The position numbers and the translations under genes were made by a program. Of a stretch of 10,086 nucleotides of DNA, positions 8,101 through 10,086 are shown piece after piece. The number at the start of each line of letters is the position of its first letter. Positions within the stretch are counted from its first letter, which is position 1. Source of the stretch: an uncultured Clostridia bacterium (GTDB taxonomy: Bacteria; Bacillota; Clostridia; Lachnospirales; Lachnospiraceae). The DNA is taken from contig CAMONF010000086.1 in NCBI GenBank assembly GCA_946620335.1, positions 1 to 10,086 on the forward strand. The letters run 5' to 3'. The notes beneath the pieces are model-generated. The model did no database searches, had not been told where the DNA came from, and worked only from the letters and a program-made list of their open reading frames with translations.

Positions 8101-8673
8101 CGGATCCTTGAGCCCGCAGGCCACCATGAACTCCTCCATGCGCTGGTAGATGACCGGATGGTCGGTCAGGCCCCTTAAAAGGGCCGGGGTGGAGGGTCCG
8201 CCGGTCTCCGCCAGCTTCATAAAGCCGGGGGATGTGAAGAGGCGGTATGCCTCCTGGTAGTCATTTTTAGCCAGCTCCGTGAAGGCATAGAGATCCGCGA
8301 TGATTCCCTGGGACGTGTCCGCCTGGGCAGCCCGCCTGGTGACGCGGACCGGCAGCTCGTACTCCCCCAGGTTCGAGGAAAATGAGACCACGCCCTCGGC
8401 CGTCTCGCCCGGTTCAAAGCCGCTCATATCCACCGTGATTTCAATCTCCCGGCCGGCTGTCACGATGGTGTCCTCCGACACCTGTATGCGGACATTGTCC
8501 GGGACAAGGAAAGCCTTGAAGCGGACACCGTCCGCGGAGCGCACTGTGACGGCGGCCTTGAACAGCTCACCTTCCCCGACGCTCCCCTCGACCCTGGACG
8601 GCTCCAGGATCAGGGCCGACTTCGCGCCCTCCTCATAGCTAAGATCCATGCTGATACCAGTAGTTCTGATCAC
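5119..8673 (-). CDS. Large beta-sandwich / alpha-solenoid scaffold protein (DUF5717-like)
   Basis: An intact 1184-residue protein of unknown function, resembling DUF5717 proteins found beside DUF5716 in Lachnospiraceae (from memory). Residues 20-115 look like an Ig-type beta sandwich ending GVVSFSSNLGEYELPVRV. A second beta region at about 190-290 has VDGDFLRVD and ends IVYTVSAS. A long helical-repeat solenoid covers about 300-1040, interrupted by a short beta-rich stretch around SGGTAYLPCYTHDAR. A third beta sandwich at about 1051-1125 (VTLHYRM, IYDGIF, LFYGEVLEYYVTI) precedes a helical tail. No signal peptide, membrane segment or catalytic motif is seen, so a cytoplasmic scaffold is inferred. 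I chose the GTG at 8673 because AGAGGTG lies 7 nt upstream; ATG at 8649 lacks a site. The open frame continues to 8820, but that part lies upstream of the predicted promoter and inside the palindrome. First gene of a three-gene operon; its stop overlaps the next start by 8 nt. Confidence 0.82.
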   Translation of the reverse strand: MIRTTGISMDLSYEEGAKSALILEPSRVEGSVGEGELFKAAVTVRSADGVRFKAFLVPDNVRIQVSEDTIVTAGREIEITVDMSGFEPGETAEGVVSFSSNLGEYELPVRVTRRAAQADTSQGIIADLYAFTELAKNDYQEAYRLFTSPGFMKLAETGGPSTPALLRGLTDHPVIYQRMEEFMVACGLKDPVMVTAEGTGASFYNVAYSMQQKIFLRRSTWGNLDMDITVDGDFLRVDRRRLTGDDFNGSVYELPYIILHERLGSGRRFGRIVLQSFYQTIVYTVSASREGSVKVDLAHLVRVQRVKLARKHLDYLAGRIDVARWASESLALIGEARRMGEDPFVCELKEAWVLETSGDRAGARHVLEELSTNSFRNQPMEIRAFFLYLCHIAGYAPDGRLSVVDTIRTWQGRNRESFLLLWILLQIDPDMNRTQTKKMFYLEEAFERGTRSPYLYMEALLLIQQDTSRLRRLTPFTRQVLSFAVRQGMMTENIALKTALLADNEKTFRDATYQILTACYDAFPGPDIVLAICRLIVKGEPGKMEYHRWYSLAIEYDLRITRLYEFYVETLPENYQRILPLPVRKYFAMGGELSESKTALLYANIIRNKEQDAATYSLYESLMEAFAVISLERGRINADYAVIYQTFAETLIARGRVRELAEVLFTCQIYTDDPTPREAIVCHDALNGEVKASMSGGTAYLPCYTHDARILFADAQGRRSASKVSCSVKPLMDTARLAPVLAAKGASSPGLLLRLCSGDGGLLPLDAGHLGAFSRMERSEAFSDEFRSSLRSRILAFARANADSEALDSFIKGVDLDAFARADRRTLIEVLIRRGFDAEAFDMLLNYGFEHIAPELLVRLTSRLVKEDGEGNPDLLALTLYVFRLGKYDESMLSYLVEHVDTTLKEMLSVRRRARSFETETFPLDERILRRALFVRQVPTEGGEILQYYVRVAGRDELAARYIAFESETTFQADKTVSPYTASELGRMMDRDRDMPLACRLALLKYYSVQKELTAREENQVDLLMEDAAGKGLRFRFLQDLPAIFLRQYQLEDKVIVEVRAEEDAAVTLHYRMAGPGMGEEFASEPMVQIYDGIFTREFTLFYGEVLEYYVTIRRGDEEERQEVSFAQAPAIDMNGRSRYQLINRMLYTKNEGRTEELRDRMGQYVRTRALIDSLFELEEAAHE

Positions 8674-8680
8674 AGTCCCA

Positions 8681-8687
8681 CACCTCT
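8681..8687 (-). promoter_or_regulatory. Ribosome binding site that decides a GTG start
   Basis: AGAGGTG on the minus strand lies 7 nt before the GTG at 8673-8671. The nearest ATG (8649) has no purine-rich site at usable distance. This favours the GTG, which adds eight residues to the protein relative to the ATG. Confidence 0.65.
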
Positions 8688-8712
8688 GCTGAAAAGTCAA
8701 ATTCTGTGAAAC

Positions 8713-8741
8713 ATTATAAAACAAAAGGCCGGTCTTCGCAA
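8713..8741 (-). promoter_or_regulatory. Promoter of the scaffold / Hsp70-like / TPR operon
   Basis: On the minus strand TTGCGA (8741-8736) is followed by a 17-bp spacer and a perfect TATAAT (8718-8713). Transcription would start near 8705, leaving a leader of about 32 nt before the GTG start. The -35 hexamer lies inside the first of three direct repeats, so a protein bound to that repeat would contact or block RNA polymerase. Confidence 0.8.
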
Positions 8742-8788
8742 CTTGAAGCCGGTCTTTCATACTTGAGGGCCGGCGGCGCATTCCTTGA
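8728..8788 (-). repeat. Three phased direct repeats over the operon promoter (operator-like)
   Basis: In plus-strand reading the units are 8728-8746 (GCCGGTCTTCGCAACTTGA), 8748-8766 (GCCGGTCTTTCATACTTGA) and a diverged 8769-8788 (GCCGGCGGCG...TCCTTGA). Units 1 and 2 match at 15 of 19 positions; unit 3 keeps GCCGG and CTTGA at the two ends. The unit starts are 20 and 21 bp apart, about two helical turns, so bound proteins would sit on one face of the DNA. Unit 1 covers the -35 box, and units 2 and 3 extend upstream. This fits a cooperative regulator site; the regulator is not identified. Confidence 0.6.
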
Positions 8789-8870
8789 AAATGGGAATCA
8801 GGGACGGTTCCTTTTCCCACTTTTCATAAAATGAAAAGTGGGAAAAGGAACCGTCCCTGATTCCCATTTT
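8788..8870. repeat. Palindromic interspersed repeat, copy 2 (83 bp)
   Basis: Perfect 40-bp arms (8788-8827 and 8831-8870) surround an AAA centre. The outer 39 bp of each arm are identical to copy 1 at 2982-3062; this copy has CATAAAATG at the centre where copy 1 has CAAAATG. It lies between polC and the scaffold operon and abuts the third promoter repeat, sharing one base with it. Complete identity of the arms, and near-perfect pairing within each copy, suggest recent spread or strong selection on the hairpin. Confidence 0.85.
8788..8870 (-). terminator. Possible terminator of polC
   Basis: The palindrome begins 25 nt downstream of the polC stop. On the minus strand its stem ends in CCCATTTTC, giving a very stable hairpin with only four U residues. 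It is the only terminator-like structure between polC and the next promoter, so it probably insulates the downstream operon, but the short U run makes it less typical than copy 1. Confidence 0.45.
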
Positions 8871-8895
8871 TCCGGAGAGGCCTGCTTAAGGCCGG

Positions 8896-10086
8896 TCACA
8901 CCAGGTCGAAGAGGGAAATCTGGTTGGTCTCCGGGATATCGCCCAGGATGCCCAGCCTGTCCATGAGATCCACCAGGGTCTGGGAGACCTTGGCCCGGCT
9001 CTTGAGGTCGTCCTTGGACAGGAAGGGCCCTGCCTTGGCAGCCTCCTCGATCTGGGCCGCGACGGACTCGCCGAGGCCGGCGATGGAGTTGATGGAAGGC
9101 ATTAATTTCCCGTCGATGATGGAGAAGGAGGTCGCCTTGGCCTTGTAGAGGTCCAGTCGGTGGAACTCGAAGCCCCGGGCGTACATCTCGCGGACGATCA
9201 TCATGTCCTTGAGCATTTCCTCTTCCTTGGGGGACTTCTCCTCCTTCTTGGTCACCTCCATACAGACCTCCTCCATGTATTCCCACCCCTGGGCCATGAT
9301 CTCATAGTCGAAGGTGGTCACGCGGATGGAGAACATGGCCGCGTAGTAGGCCAGCGGATAGTTGATCTTGTAGTAGGCGATGCGGAAGGCGTTCATGACG
9401 TAGGCCGCCGCGTGGGCCTTGGGGAACATGTACTTGATCCGCTTGCAGGACTCGATGTACCAGTCGGGCACGCCGTGCTCCCGCATTTCCGCCTCCTGGT
9501 CGGGCTTTAAACCCTTGCCCTTTCGGACGGCCTCCATGATCTTGAAGCTGTGCTCGGGCTCCACGCCCCAGGCGATCAGGTTCAGCATGATGTCGTCACG
9601 GGTGCAGATGGCTGTGGACAGAGTGCAGTCTCCATTCTGGATGAAGTACTGAGCGTTGCCCAGCCATACGTCGGTCCCGTGGGAGAGGCCGGAGATGCGG
9701 ATGAGCTCGGAGAAGCTGGAGGGCTTTGTATCCCGCAGCATGCCCATGACGAAGTTGGTTCCGAATTCGGGCACGCCCAGTACGCCCAGGTCGACGCCCA
9801 TATCCTCCGCCGAGACCCCCAGGGCCTCGGTCCCGGTAAATAAAGACAGCACGCCAGGATCGTCCAGCGGCACCTCCAGCGGATTGGTTCCCGTCAGGTC
9901 CTCCAGCATGCGGATGATGGTCGGATCATCGTGTCCCAGGATATCGAGCTTTAAGAGGTTCTTGTCGATGGAATGGTAGTCGAAATGGGTCGTGATGATG
10001 TCGGTCGTCATGTCGTTCGCCGGGTGCTGGACCGGAGTGAACCAGTTGATGTCCATGCCCTTGGGCAGGACGATGACGCCGCCCGG
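8896..10086 (-). CDS. polC: DNA polymerase III alpha subunit, PolC type, C-terminal part (cut by window edge)
   Basis: PolC is the main replicative DNA polymerase of Bacillota, carrying its own 3'-5' exonuclease. The last 396 residues are present, in frame to the right edge. The part begins in the polymerase palm (PGGVIVLPKGMDI), continues through NLLKLDILGHDDPT, whose Asp at residue 48 of this fragment probably corresponds to the third catalytic aspartate, and then the highly conserved KYMFPKAHAAAYV and PLAYYAAMFSIR. A helix-hairpin-helix segment (INSIAGLGESVAAQI) follows, and the protein ends NQISLFDLV. QISLF is a canonical beta-clamp binding pentapeptide, as expected at the PolC C-terminus. 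The exonuclease and most catalytic residues lie outside the window. No anomaly is seen. The 25-nt gap to the palindromic repeat separates it from the next operon. Confidence 0.97.
   Translation of the reverse strand, partial: PGGVIVLPKGMDINWFTPVQHPANDMTTDIITTHFDYHSIDKNLLKLDILGHDDPTIIRMLEDLTGTNPLEVPLDDPGVLSLFTGTEALGVSAEDMGVDLGVLGVPEFGTNFVMGMLRDTKPSSFSELIRISGLSHGTDVWLGNAQYFIQNGDCTLSTAICTRDDIMLNLIAWGVEPEHSFKIMEAVRKGKGLKPDQEAEMREHGVPDWYIESCKRIKYMFPKAHAAAYVMNAFRIAYYKINYPLAYYAAMFSIRVTTFDYEIMAQGWEYMEEVCMEVTKKEEKSPKEEEMLKDMMIVREMYARGFEFHRLDLYKAKATSFSIIDGKLMPSINSIAGLGESVAAQIEEAAKAGPFLSKDDLKSRAKVSQTLVDLMDRLGILGDIPETNQISLFDLV

Noticed and set aside
8674..8820. 49-residue N-terminal extension of the scaffold protein
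   Set aside because: Most of it lies upstream of the predicted transcription start and its first residues are encoded by the mobile palindrome.

Overview
The window looks like chromosomal DNA from a fairly GC-rich member of the Lachnospiraceae or a close relative (Clostridia, Bacillota). A PolC-type DNA polymerase III, strong AGGAGG ribosome sites, TTGnnn-17-TATAAT promoters and a three-gene cluster resembling the DUF5717/DUF5716 families all point that way. No RNA gene, CRISPR array, phage gene or transposase gene was seen.

Layout, left to right. Positions 1-508 (minus strand, cut by the window edge) are the start of purA, and 528-1958 (minus) is purB. They form a purB-purA operon covering the two steps from IMP to AMP. 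A good promoter and a hairpin-rich leader of about 114 nt precede purB. Positions 1959-2301 are the divergent control region between purB and a plus-strand AIM24/TIGR00266-family gene (2302-2973). Positions 2982-3062 hold an 81-bp, almost loop-free perfect palindrome between two convergent genes. Positions 3072-8673 (minus) are a tightly packed three-gene operon. In transcription order it encodes a 1184-residue beta-sandwich/alpha-solenoid protein, a 424-residue degenerate Hsp70-like protein and a 258-residue TPR protein. Its promoter lies at 8713-8741, and three phased direct repeats (8728-8788) cover and extend upstream of the -35 box. A second copy of the palindrome (8788-8870) abuts these repeats. 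Positions 8896-10086 (minus) are the C-terminal third of polC, cut by the right edge.

The purine genes and polC are ordinary housekeeping genes. The unusual part is the middle operon. Its genes overlap by 8 nt or are separated by 3 nt, it has its own promoter with an iterated operator-like array, and it is bracketed by two copies of one palindromic element. None of its products shows an obvious enzyme active site apart from the eroded Hsp70/actin-type ATPase fold. The three proteins probably form one assembly: a large scaffold, a chaperone-like ATPase and a TPR adaptor. The function is unknown, and this is the best candidate here for an undescribed system.
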